From an uncultured Pseudomonadota bacterium (GTDB taxonomy: Bacteria; Myxococcota_A; UBA796; SXON01): a stretch of DNA of 60,681 nt. The DNA lies in NCBI GenBank assembly GCA_903900265.1, contig CAIUMM010000046.1, positions 1-60,681 on the forward strand, in the 5' to 3' direction. The notes under the pieces were generated by a model. It saw only the letters and a list, made by a program, of their open reading frames with translations, was not told the origin of the DNA and searched no databases. Every line of letters begins with the position of its first letter. The stretch's first letter is position 1. The position numbers and the translations under genes were made by a program. Of this stretch, positions 16,622-26,966 are shown piece after piece.

Positions 16622-17821
16622 GTGGTGTTGCGCTTCTTCAGCTACTTCTATCCGCCGTGCATCGGCGGGGGTGAGGTCATTCTTCAGCATCAAGCCGAGG
16701 AGCTTGCCCGGCGAGGCTGGGAGGTGCACGTGCACACGACGCCCTACACCAACCTGAACTTGTCGTCGCAGGTGGCGTGCGGCTCTACCGTGGAGCGCGG
16801 GGTGCATGTGCATCGGCGGCGTAGCTTCGCGCTGCCTTTTCACAATCCGCTCGAGAAGGACGCCGTCACGCCCGCGTTTTTGGGCGATGCGCTGCGCAAG
16901 GCCGATCTGATAGTGTGTGTGGGCTTCCCAAGCTTGCATCTCGACCTTTTGCTCCCTCGCGCGCGCTTGGCGGGGATTCCGCTCGTGGTGCAGAACTACA
17001 TCACCGCCGACTACCTCGAGGAGATTCTCGGTGGAAAGGGCGGGCTGAACAAGCGGATTCGGGCAAAGTACTGGCAGAATTGGACGCGCCCGCAGCTCGC
17101 CCGCGCCAACCTAATCATCGCGGATTCTCCCGCGGCGGGCGCCGCGTTGCGGTCGAAGCTGGGCCTGTCCAACGTCGCGGTGCATATCGGAATGGCGGTG
17201 GATCCCAGAGAGTTTCAGATCTCTCCTTCGGAGGGCGCTGCGGTGCGCGCCAAGTTGGGCTTGGGGGACGCGCGCATCGTGCTCGCGCCTTCCCGGCTTT
17301 CTCGGCAGAAGGGCGCGGACTTGCTGGTGCAGGCGATGGCGCCGCTGCTGCGCGAAAGGCCAAATTGGAGGCTGGTCATCGCCGGCCCAGTCAACGAGGT
17401 TGACTTCGCTGACGAGGTGCGCCGCCTCGCGGCACCGTTGGGCGACAAGGTCTGTTTTACCGTGCTGCCACGAAACGAGCTGTGCGCGCTGCTGCTCGAG
17501 AGCGCGATCGTCGCGCTGCCGTCACGCGGAGAGACCGTCGGGGGCGTGGTGTTCGAGGCGATGTACGCCGGCGCGCTGGCTATCGTGAGCGACGCGGTAG
17601 AAGCCGCTCGCGAGGACTACTTGGAGGACGGACAGAACGGCCTGCTCGTCCCGTCCGAGAACATCCCGGCGTTGCAACAGGCGTTGCAGCGCGGGATGGA
17701 CACCGATACCTCCGCGATGCGCGCCGCGGGCCGAGCGATGATCGAGGCGCGCTTCACGTGGTCGCGGAGCGTGGAACGCCTCGTCGCGCTCTATGAAAAA
17801 GCCAAGGAAGTACGACGATGA
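16622..17821 (+). CDS. Glycosyltransferase family 4
   Basis: About 399 residues. The start is uncertain: tandem GTG codons at 16622 and 16625 give VVLRFFSYFYPPCIGGGE, the expected GT4 N-terminal strand and Gly-rich loop, whereas the longer frame (TTG 16544) overlaps the preceding gene with no similarity. The C-terminal GT-B half is clear: VLAPSRLSRQKGADLLVQA, and the nucleotide-sugar site PSRGETVGGVVFEAMYAGA with the ExxxxxxxE pattern. It should retain anomeric configuration when adding a sugar to a lipid carrier or polysaccharide; the donor cannot be read. Its stop overlaps the next glycosyltransferase start (ATGA). Confidence 0.88.
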   Translation: MVLRFFSYFYPPCIGGGEVILQHQAEELARRGWEVHVHTTPYTNLNLSSQVACGSTVERGVHVHRRRSFALPFHNPLEKDAVTPAFLGDALRKADLIVCVGFPSLHLDLLLPRARLAGIPLVVQNYITADYLEEILGGKGGLNKRIRAKYWQNWTRPQLARANLIIADSPAAGAALRSKLGLSNVAVHIGMAVDPREFQISPSEGAAVRAKLGLGDARIVLAPSRLSRQKGADLLVQAMAPLLRERPNWRLVIAGPVNEVDFADEVRRLAAPLGDKVCFTVLPRNELCALLLESAIVALPSRGETVGGVVFEAMYAGALAIVSDAVEAAREDYLEDGQNGLLVPSENIPALQQALQRGMDTDTSAMRAAGRAMIEARFTWSRSVERLVALYEKAKEVRR

Positions 17822-18720
17822 GCGGCAGTCCGATGCTCTCCGTGTTGATCCCCAGCTTGAATCGGGGCCGCCTGCTGCACGACACGGTGCTGCAGGTCTT
17901 GAAGCAGCGGTTCACCGATCTGGAGTTGTGGGTTGTCGACCAGTCCGACCCCGAACAACACGCCATCAACGAGCAGTTTTTTGCTGGAGTGGCGGATTCG
18001 CGGCTGCACTACGTGCACCTGGACCGCAAAGGACTCCCGAACGCCCGCAACGAAGCCATCGCACGGGCCACGGGCAAGATCCTGCTCTTTTTGGACGACG
18101 ACGTCATCCTTATCCATGACGACTTCCTCGACGCTCACGTCCGCGCGTATGAAGACCCGCGGGTCGGTGGTGTAACGGGCCGGATCGTCGAACGATCGGT
18201 CCGGCCAAACACCAAAACCACCGCATCGCACATCTCGCCGGGCGGGCGGACGATGACCAACCTGTGGGGGACCGATCGTATGGAGATCCCCAGCTTGAAG
18301 GGCGCGAACATGAGCTATCGCGCGGAGGCCGTGCATCAGGTCGGTGGCTTCGACCGCAACTACATCGGCACCGCGCTGTTGGAAGACACCGACTACTCCC
18401 ATCGCGTCCGTGTCGCTGGTTGGAAGCTGATTTTTGAGCCGGCAGCCGAGCTTGTGCACCTGTCTGCGCTGACCGGCGGCGTGCGCGTGGAAGACGCGCT
18501 GCGAGCGGAGCGCTGGCGGTTCCGATCCACCGCGTACTACGTGCGCAAGCACCGGGGCGTCGCGGGACTTGTGCCGTTCGCGGTGACTTTTGGGGGCATC
18601 GCGCTCAGTCGGGCGGTCCGCTGGCGCTCCCCTGCGGCCTTGCGTGAGCTCGCGAAAGCCGGCGCGGACGGGCTCCGCGCCTTTCAGGATGGCGCCGACG
18701 AGTCGATCCCCGGACGCTGA
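17818..18720 (+). CDS. Glycosyltransferase family 2
   Basis: 300 residues. GT-A fold: LSVLIPSLNRGRLLHDTVL at the N terminus, RKGLPNARNEAI, then the metal-binding DXD-type motif in LLFLDDDVIL (~residues 91-100). The acceptor-side motif LEDTDYSHRVRVAGW (~190) has the ED catalytic-base pattern. A hydrophobic stretch near 242-256 (GVAGLVPFAVTFGGIAL) may be a membrane-association helix. It overlaps the GT4 gene by four bases, so the two form a translationally coupled pair, probably for surface glycan assembly. It ends convergently 24 bases from the superoxide dismutase gene. Confidence 0.9.
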   Translation: MSGSPMLSVLIPSLNRGRLLHDTVLQVLKQRFTDLELWVVDQSDPEQHAINEQFFAGVADSRLHYVHLDRKGLPNARNEAIARATGKILLFLDDDVILIHDDFLDAHVRAYEDPRVGGVTGRIVERSVRPNTKTTASHISPGGRTMTNLWGTDRMEIPSLKGANMSYRAEAVHQVGGFDRNYIGTALLEDTDYSHRVRVAGWKLIFEPAAELVHLSALTGGVRVEDALRAERWRFRSTAYYVRKHRGVAGLVPFAVTFGGIALSRAVRWRSPAALRELAKAGADGLRAFQDGADESIPGR

Positions 18721-18744
18721 GGCCGCTCGCCCAGATCGATAGGA

Positions 18745-19488
18745 TCAGCCGAAGTTCTTTTCGGCGAAGTCCCAGTTGACCAGCTTGTCGAGCCAGGCGG
18801 CGACGTAGTCGGAGCGCTTGTTCTGGTAGTCGAGGTAGTAGGCGTGCTCCCAGACGTCGATCACCAGCAGGGGCGTTCCTGCGCCGGTCCACAGCGGGGA
18901 GTCGGCGTTCGCCGTCTTGACCATAGAGAGCTTGCCGCCGTTGTTGACCAACCACGCCCAGCCGCTGCCGAACTGACCCAACGCCGTCTCTTTGAACGCC
19001 TTCTTCAGGCCCTCGGCATCTCCGAACCCCGCCTTGATCGCGTCTGCGAGCTTGCCGGTGGTCGGGACAGCCCCGCCGTTTTTCTTCATGCTGTTCCAGT
19101 AAAAAGCATGGTTCCAAGCTTGTGCAGCGTTGTTGTACAACGGCGCTTTGTCCGCCTTGCCGTACGCGGCGGTCGCGATGGCTTCGGGGGTGCTGCCGAG
19201 GCTCTCGTTGCCTACGTAGAGCTCGTTGAGCTTGTTGACGTAGCCCTGATGGTGCTTGCCGTAGTGGAACGAGACGGTGTTCTGCGAGATCACCGGCGCC
19301 AGATCCGCGTCTCCCCACGGGAGCGGCGCCAGCGTGAACGGGCCGGCCGCTGGCGGCTTGCTCTCGGGGGGCTTGTCCCCCGCGGGCTTGCTTTCGGGGG
19401 GCTTGGCACCGCCGGCCAGCGCAGAGGATGCGGCTGAGGCGACAGCGAACGCAGAGACACCAACGAGTAGATCACGACGGCTAGGCAT
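18745..19488 (-). CDS. sodB: Tat-exported Fe/Mn superoxide dismutase
   Basis: 247 residues from the ATG at 19488 (GGAG six bases upstream). The N terminus SRRDLLVG plus hydrophobic region ending ALAGG is a twin-arginine signal. A linker with a repeated KPPESKP unit (residues ~29-48) precedes the SOD domain. Metal ligands are visible: His75 (FHYGKHH), His127 (WNHAFYW), Asp211 and His215 (DVWEHAYY). FHYGKHHQGYV and GQFGSGWAWL are typical of the Fe-SOD branch, but metal preference is not safe by eye. It would dismute superoxide in the periplasm or at the cell surface, which fits cofactor-loaded export by Tat. Cytoplasmic SodB normally has no such leader. Confidence 0.93.
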   Translation of the reverse strand: MPSRRDLLVGVSAFAVASAASSALAGGAKPPESKPAGDKPPESKPPAAGPFTLAPLPWGDADLAPVISQNTVSFHYGKHHQGYVNKLNELYVGNESLGSTPEAIATAAYGKADKAPLYNNAAQAWNHAFYWNSMKKNGGAVPTTGKLADAIKAGFGDAEGLKKAFKETALGQFGSGWAWLVNNGGKLSMVKTANADSPLWTGAGTPLLVIDVWEHAYYLDYQNKRSDYVAAWLDKLVNWDFAEKNFG

Positions 19489-19556
19489 GTGAGGCTCCAT
19501 GAAAAAGACTACCTATCGGGCTTCTGCGTCCTGAGCGGTGCACGCGCATAAAATGC

Positions 19557-19584
19557 TTGACATCTGTACAGGTGGCGCTACCTT
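19557..19584 (+). promoter_or_regulatory. Sigma-70-type promoter candidate for dprA
   Basis: A perfect TTGACA at 19557-19562, a 16-base spacer and TACCTT at 19579-19584. The -10 matches TATAAT at three positions including the first TA and last T. It lies 41 bases before the dprA start, in the divergent gap with sod, and no competing element is visible on the plus strand. Confidence 0.55.
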
Positions 19585-19602
19585 CTTCGGGCCGATCGCA
19601 CC

Positions 19603-19616
19603 CTTCCGAAAGGAAG
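19603..19616 (+). promoter_or_regulatory. GAAA-tetraloop hairpin covering the dprA ribosome site
   Basis: CTTCC-GAAA-GGAAG is a perfect five-base stem with a GNRA loop. Its 3' arm is the purine-rich AGGAAG that serves as the only plausible Shine-Dalgarno for the ATG at 19626, so the stem could lower translation initiation until melted. It is short and could be chance. Confidence 0.35.
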
Positions 19617-19625
19617 TTTGGCACC

Positions 19626-20642
19626 ATGACATCGTTGTTTCCTTGGTCCGGGCTGGCCGCCGCCGTAGGGCGTCTCGACCTTTGGGCGATCGTGAACCTG
19701 TTGGGCGGCCCGCTGCTCGCGGCGGGTGCGGATGAGTGCGCTTGGTTGGCCGCGGGGCTGCCTTTCGACCTCTTGCCCTACTTGCGGCAGTCTCGGGTGG
19801 ACTGCGGTGGCGCGCAGGTCGGCGCGAGCTGCGCGCAGTGGCCGTTGGCCTTGTTGGGGCAACCTTTTGGAGCGGTGCTGTTGGGCGTAGAAGGCAACAC
19901 CGCGCTGCTGCAACGGCCTGCGGTCGCGGTCGTGGGTGCGCGCGCGTGCACGCCCTACGGGCTCGAACACGCCGGTGCCATCGCTCACGCGGTGGCGGCG
20001 GCGGGCGGCGTGGTGGTCAGCGGTTTGGCGCGAGGCATTGACCGGGAGGCGCATCTATCGGCAAAGGGCGCGACGATCGCGGTGTTGGGGCAGGGGCTCG
20101 AAGCTCCGATGCCGACCTGGCAGGCGGCCCTGCGTCGCCGCGTGCTCGATGAGGGCGGGCTCGTCGTCAGCGAGTTCCCGAAGGCCATGCCTGCGGACGC
20201 ATGGACGTTTCCGGTGCGGAATCGCATCGTCGCTGGGCTGGCGGTAGCCACGGTGGTCGTCGAAGCATCGCAGAAGAGCGGGGCGCGCAACACGGCGGGG
20301 CACGCGCTGCGCTTGGGCCGCGAGGTGCTCGCACTACCGGGCCCGGTACACGCGCCCGCTAGCGCGGGTTGCCTCGACCTCATCGAAGAGGGCGCGATCA
20401 TGGTTCGGAGCCCCGCCACGGTGCTCGCCGCGGCCGGGCTGACCGCGTCTATGGCGGCTCCTTCGGGCGATGACCGCGAATCCATCGTGCTCGCCGCGCT
20501 TGGAACCGGCGCCACGCCCGAGCAGATCGTCCGCGCTACCCGCCTCGCACACGCCGAAGTAGCCGCCGCTCTCGCGGTGCTTGGGTTGACCGCGCGGGTT
20601 TGGCGGTTACCGGGAAACCGATTCGTACCGAGGCCCCCGTGA
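19626..20642 (+). CDS. dprA: DNA processing protein A
   Basis: 338 residues from ATG 19626; the longer frame is not used. The Rossmann-like DprA/Smf core is clear: AVVGARACTPYG, VVVSGLARGIDREAHLSAKGATIAVLGQGL, FPVRNRIVAGLA, and VVVEASQKSGARNTAGHALRLGREVLALPG. A C-terminal winged-helix-like domain (~275-338) is also visible. DprA binds incoming single-stranded DNA and loads RecA during natural transformation. The RNRIVAGL and SGxxxTA motifs are fully kept. The N-terminal region is shorter and more divergent than usual. It has its own promoter candidate and overlaps the next small gene by four bases. Confidence 0.93.
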   Translation: MTSLFPWSGLAAAVGRLDLWAIVNLLGGPLLAAGADECAWLAAGLPFDLLPYLRQSRVDCGGAQVGASCAQWPLALLGQPFGAVLLGVEGNTALLQRPAVAVVGARACTPYGLEHAGAIAHAVAAAGGVVVSGLARGIDREAHLSAKGATIAVLGQGLEAPMPTWQAALRRRVLDEGGLVVSEFPKAMPADAWTFPVRNRIVAGLAVATVVVEASQKSGARNTAGHALRLGREVLALPGPVHAPASAGCLDLIEEGAIMVRSPATVLAAAGLTASMAAPSGDDRESIVLAALGTGATPEQIVRATRLAHAEVAAALAVLGLTARVWRLPGNRFVPRPP

Positions 20643-20908
20643 ACGTCCGTCCTGCTCCTACCCAGCACCTGCTGTTCGACCCCAGAGCAGCCGATCTGCT
20701 CGCGCTGCTGCGCGACCTGCAGCACATCGACGGCCACGCGCTCGAGGAGATCACCACCGAATTGGTTGCGAATCGCCGCGTCGACACGCAGGTCAGCTAC
20801 GAAGAGCTTCGTACCCGACTTGCGGTGTGGCTGTTCGAGCACGAACAGGAGATGCGCCCGGAACAAGCCGACCTACTACGCAGTGAGTGGGGCCGGCTGT
20901 TCAGTTAG
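20639..20908 (+). CDS. Small protein downstream of dprA, possibly Smg/DUF494-like
   Basis: 89 residues, GTG start overlapping the dprA stop (GTGA). It is all-helical and acidic: LLFDPRAADLLALLRDLQHI, HALEEITTELVANRRVD, YEELRTRLAVWLFEHEQ. The pattern resembles the C-terminal half of Smg/DUF494, whose gene follows dprA (smf) in many Proteobacteria, but it is only about half the usual ~155 residues and I would not name it on sequence alone. Function is unknown in either case. It ends convergently 36 bases from atpC. Confidence 0.6.
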   Translation: MNVRPAPTQHLLFDPRAADLLALLRDLQHIDGHALEEITTELVANRRVDTQVSYEELRTRLAVWLFEHEQEMRPEQADLLRSEWGRLFS

Positions 20909-20937
20909 CCGAGGGGCGCTCGCCGATCGGCCCTCGG
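20909..20937. terminator. Hairpin between convergent genes, no T tract
   Basis: CCGAGGG at 20909-20915 pairs perfectly with CCCTCGG at 20931-20937 across a 15-base GC-rich loop that can itself pair partly. It sits exactly between the stop of the dprA-downstream gene and the stop of atpC, a position expected for a bidirectional terminator, but lacks a T run on either side. Confidence 0.35.
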
Positions 20938-20944
20938 GCCTGTA

Positions 20945-21211
20945 CTACTTGTCGTTGAGCTCTTCGCAGGTCTCAACCATCAGGGTCACGCGGTCGGGAC
21001 CGACTTCAGCGAAGCCAGGGCCGACACGGAACCGGCGCGCCGGCTGCCCCGACACAACGACGTTGCCCGCCTTCAAGGTGGAGACCAACGCGATGTGCCC
21101 GGGGAGGACCCCGAACTCGCCGAGCTCGCCCGGTGCCTGAACGCTTACGGCTACGCCTTCGAAGGCGACCTTCCGCGGGGTGACGATGCGAACTTTCAGC
21201 GAGCTTGCCAT
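20945..21211 (-). CDS. atpC: ATP synthase F1 epsilon subunit, short form
   Basis: 88 residues. The N-terminal beta-sandwich is complete: LKVRIVTPRKVAFEG, APGELGEFGVLPGHIALVS and the strand ending VTLMVETCEEL. The usual C-terminal helix-turn-helix (about 45-50 residues), which can inhibit rotation in the extended state, is entirely absent: translation stops right after the sandwich. The gene begins two bases after the atpD stop and is the last of the operon. The domain still anchors gamma to the c ring. Short epsilon subunits of this size occur in a few lineages such as green sulfur bacteria, so it may be natural rather than a mutation. Confidence 0.92.
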   Translation of the reverse strand: MASSLKVRIVTPRKVAFEGVAVSVQAPGELGEFGVLPGHIALVSTLKAGNVVVSGQPARRFRVGPGFAEVGPDRVTLMVETCEELNDK

Positions 21212-21213
21212 GA

Positions 21214-22722
<1,509 letters not shown>

Positions 22723-23610
22723 TCAGAGGGCCTCGGCGCCCGACACGATCTCGATGAGCTCTTTGGTGATCGCCGCCTGCCGGCCACGGTTGTAGTCCAA
22801 GGTCAACGACTTGATGAGGTCGGTGGCGTTGCGCGTGGCGTTGTCCATCGCGGTCATCCGCGATGCGTGCTCGCCCGCTTCGGTCTCGAGGAAGCACTGC
22901 AGCAACAGCGTGCGCAGGTACAACGGCAGCAGGGTCTCGAGGATCGCGCCGCCCTTCGGCTCGTAGATGTAGTCGATGGCTCCGGCGCCGCTCGTCGCCG
23001 ATGCGCTCGCGTCGATGGTGAGCGGCAGGACCTTCTCGTAGGTCGGGACTTGAGTCAGCGTGTTCTTGAACTGGTTGTACGCGACCACGCACTCATCGTA
23101 CTCGCCGCTTACAAAGCCGTTGACCATGAACTCGGCGAGCGCTGCGACCTCGGTCTGAAAGCGCGCCGAGATGACCTCGATGCGCGCTTCGTCTACCGCC
23201 ACGCTGCGGACCCTGAAGAAGTCGCGAGACTTCTTGCCAAAGGTGCGGATGCTCACCTTGCGGCCGAGCGCAGTCTGGGACTTGATCCAGGCGTCGGTCT
23301 GGCGGAGCAGGGTGCCGTTGAAGCCGCCGCACAAGCCGCGATCACTGCTGATCACGACGAGCAGGACGTTGCGCACCGCCGGACGAGCCTCGAGCAGCGG
23401 GTGCTGCACTTCGCCGCCCGTGCCCGAAGCCGCCCCGCTTGCGATGCGCTGCAGGGTCACGGTGAGGGTCTCTTGCCAGGGGCGCGCGGAGACCGCGGCA
23501 TCCGTGGCACGACGCAGCTTGGCCGCCGACACCATCTTCATGGCGTTGGTGATCTGCTTGGTGCTTTTCACCGAAGTGATGCGGGTGCGGATGTCGCGTA
23601 GGGTTGCCAT
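22723..23610 (-). CDS. atpG: ATP synthase F1 gamma subunit
   Basis: 295 residues. The N-terminal helix (LRDIRTRITSVKSTKQITNAM) and the conserved VVISSDRGLCGGFNGTLLR Rossmann strand are diagnostic, as is the C-terminal helix with SRMTAMDNATRNATDLIKSL. Gamma is the rotating central stalk that couples the c ring to the catalytic sites. The ATG lies three bases after the atpA stop, so coupling is likely. Confidence 0.97.
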   Translation of the reverse strand: MATLRDIRTRITSVKSTKQITNAMKMVSAAKLRRATDAAVSARPWQETLTVTLQRIASGAASGTGGEVQHPLLEARPAVRNVLLVVISSDRGLCGGFNGTLLRQTDAWIKSQTALGRKVSIRTFGKKSRDFFRVRSVAVDEARIEVISARFQTEVAALAEFMVNGFVSGEYDECVVAYNQFKNTLTQVPTYEKVLPLTIDASASATSGAGAIDYIYEPKGGAILETLLPLYLRTLLLQCFLETEAGEHASRMTAMDNATRNATDLIKSLTLDYNRGRQAAITKELIEIVSGAEAL

Positions 23611-23613
23611 GGC

Positions 23614-25143
<1,530 letters not shown>

Positions 25144-25224
25144 GGAGTTTATTCCTTACTTTGGATGAAGCTTTGAGAGGGCTGCGCGCCGAGCGCGCGA
25201 GAGAGGGTGCGCGGTTGGCGCTGC

Positions 25225-25779
25225 TTAGGCCCGCGCGGGGTCTGTGAGGGTGAGCGCAAGGCGCTCCAGACGAGAGCGCAGGGATGCGTCGAATACGCGG
25301 CTTCCCACCTGTGCGACCATCCCGCCGAGGAGGCTGGGATCGACGCGTGCGTCGAGGACGACCGACTTGCCGGTGGAGACCTCGAGAGCGCGCTGCACCT
25401 GCCCGCGGCTGACCGCGTCCAGCGGCGCCGAGGTGGTGACCGTCGCGCGCACGCGGTTGGCTTCGACGTCGGCGAACGCGCGGTACTCGCGCACAACGCC
25501 TTCGAGCGCGTCCATGCGGTTCTTGTCCAGCAACAGCCGGAGGAAGTTGCACACCGTGCTGTCGAGGTTCAGGCCGGGGAGCACCCGCTCGAGCACCAGC
25601 TTTCGCTCAGGCGTGGTGAACACGGGGTTGGCGAGCGCGTTGGCGAGCAGGTTGTTCTCGAGGCCCGCGACGTCGAGGAACTTCTCGAGGTCGTTACCGT
25701 AGCGATCGACGGCGTGGACCTCTTGGGCGATTTGCAGCAGCGCTTTGGCGTAGCGGCGGGAGACAGAGCCTTCAGTCAT
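25225..25779 (-). CDS. atpH: ATP synthase delta subunit
   Basis: 184 residues. The N-terminal helical bundle (SRRYAKALLQIAQEVHAVDRYG) and the C-terminal motif DARVDPSLLGGMVAQVGSRVFDASLRSRLERL are the OSCP/delta hallmarks. It joins the tops of the alpha subunits to the b/b' stator. The ATG directly follows the TAG stop of atpF with no spacer. Confidence 0.96.
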   Translation of the reverse strand: MTEGSVSRRYAKALLQIAQEVHAVDRYGNDLEKFLDVAGLENNLLANALANPVFTTPERKLVLERVLPGLNLDSTVCNFLRLLLDKNRMDALEGVVREYRAFADVEANRVRATVTTSAPLDAVSRGQVQRALEVSTGKSVVLDARVDPSLLGGMVAQVGSRVFDASLRSRLERLALTLTDPARA

Positions 25780-26409
25780 CTATGCTCCCTGGCCCTTTAG
25801 GCCGGTACGGTCCGCGTCGACCGCGGCGAGGAACTCACGCGCGAGGCGTTGCTGATCCTCTTGGGTCATCGAACGGCTGATGGTCTCCCGCGCCAGCGCG
25901 ACGGCGAGCTGGACGGCTTCCTGACGAATCTCCGTGCGTGCACGGCCGGCTTCTTCGCGGATGGCCCGCTCGGCGGTCTCTTTGATGCGAATGGCCTCGA
26001 CCGCTCCGCGTTGGCGCAGGGTCTCGGCTTCCCGCTCGGCGTCTTCGCGGGCGTCGACCTGCATCTCTTCGATCTCTTTGTCCAGCGCGGCAAGACGCGC
26101 TTCGACGCTGTCAAAGCGTGCCTTCGCTTCGGCCTGCATGCGCGCGGCCTCATCCAATCCGCTGCGGATGGACGTGGCGCGGCCGGCGAGCGCGGCCACG
26201 AAGGGCTTGCGCGCGAGCACGAACAGGATGATGAGGAAGATAGAGAGATTGACGACGCCAATCCCCATCTTGTCCCATTCCGGCGCGTATTCGTCGTGTT
26301 CTGCGTGGCCTTCCGCACCTTCGTGCGCAGCAGGCTCCGCGCCCTCGACGGCGACAGGCTCTTCGGCGAACGCAGCGCCGATCAACGAGGTCAACAGCAG
26401 CTGGTTCAT
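25780..26409 (-). CDS. atpF: ATP synthase b subunit with cleavable-type leader
   Basis: 209 residues, about 45 longer than usual. The extension is N-terminal: MNQLLLTSLIGAAFA looks like a Sec signal with AFA/E cleavage, followed by a His/Glu/Ala-rich spacer (HEGAEGHAEHDEY). Then comes the normal b subunit: a membrane helix (MGIGVVNLSIFLIILFVLAR, ~48-67) and a long charged coiled coil. It forms the peripheral stator with b'. An extension of this type is seen in several former Deltaproteobacteria. It overlaps b' by four bases (ATGA). Confidence 0.92.
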   Translation of the reverse strand: MNQLLLTSLIGAAFAEEPVAVEGAEPAAHEGAEGHAEHDEYAPEWDKMGIGVVNLSIFLIILFVLARKPFVAALAGRATSIRSGLDEAARMQAEAKARFDSVEARLAALDKEIEEMQVDAREDAEREAETLRQRGAVEAIRIKETAERAIREEAGRARTEIRQEAVQLAVALARETISRSMTQEDQQRLAREFLAAVDADRTGLKGQGA

Positions 26410-26846
26410 GAGGACTCCACCGCGCGGCCCAACACCGAAGACGCGATGTCTCCCGCGAGGTCTTTGGACATCGACGCGACCGCTTTCCGTGCGACCGCAG
26501 CTTCACGCTGGATGGCGGCCAAGGCGCCATGCAGGTGCACCTCGGACTCTCTGCGAGCCTCGGCGACGTGTTGTGCGTGCTCCTTGTGCGCGTCGTTACG
26601 CAACGCTGCCCGGTACTCGGTGAGCTCGGAGCGCACCTTTGCGAGCCGCGCTTCGTACTCGGCCATTCGACCTTCGGAGCGCTTGACCAGCGCCTCGGCG
26701 TCGTGCTTGGCTCCCACGGTCGCTGCGGCGCGATCGTGGAGGTATTTGAGCATCGGTTTGAAGATGATGACTTGAAGCCCTGCCACAAGGACGAGGAAGG
26801 GCGCCACCTGGACGAGCGCCAGGGTGAGGTCCGGGATGATGTTCAC
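26406..26846 (-). CDS. atpF': ATP synthase b' subunit
   Basis: 146 residues, GTG start with GGAG upstream. A single N-terminal membrane helix (LALVQVAPFLVLVAGLQVIIF) is followed by PMLKYLHDRAAA and a long Ala/Glu/Arg coiled coil. It lacks the leader seen on b. Its place as first gene of the operon and heptad pattern indicate the b' partner of a b/b' heterodimeric stator. The a and c subunits (atpB, atpE) are not in this window, so the operon is split, as is common in former Deltaproteobacteria. The gap 26847-26966 upstream must hold the operon promoter, but I see no convincing consensus boxes. Confidence 0.93.
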   Translation of the reverse strand: MNIIPDLTLALVQVAPFLVLVAGLQVIIFKPMLKYLHDRAAATVGAKHDAEALVKRSEGRMAEYEARLAKVRSELTEYRAALRNDAHKEHAQHVAEARRESEVHLHGALAAIQREAAVARKAVASMSKDLAGDIASSVLGRAVESS

Positions 26847-26966
26847 GGGCCATGCTCCGGAGGGGGAGTCCGGCTATTCAGACAGCGCCGGGTCTGCAAG
26901 GGTTTCCCCTAGCGTTGGTCACGATATGTCGCGCCTTTCTGTGCGCTCGACTTCGAATCCATGCCT

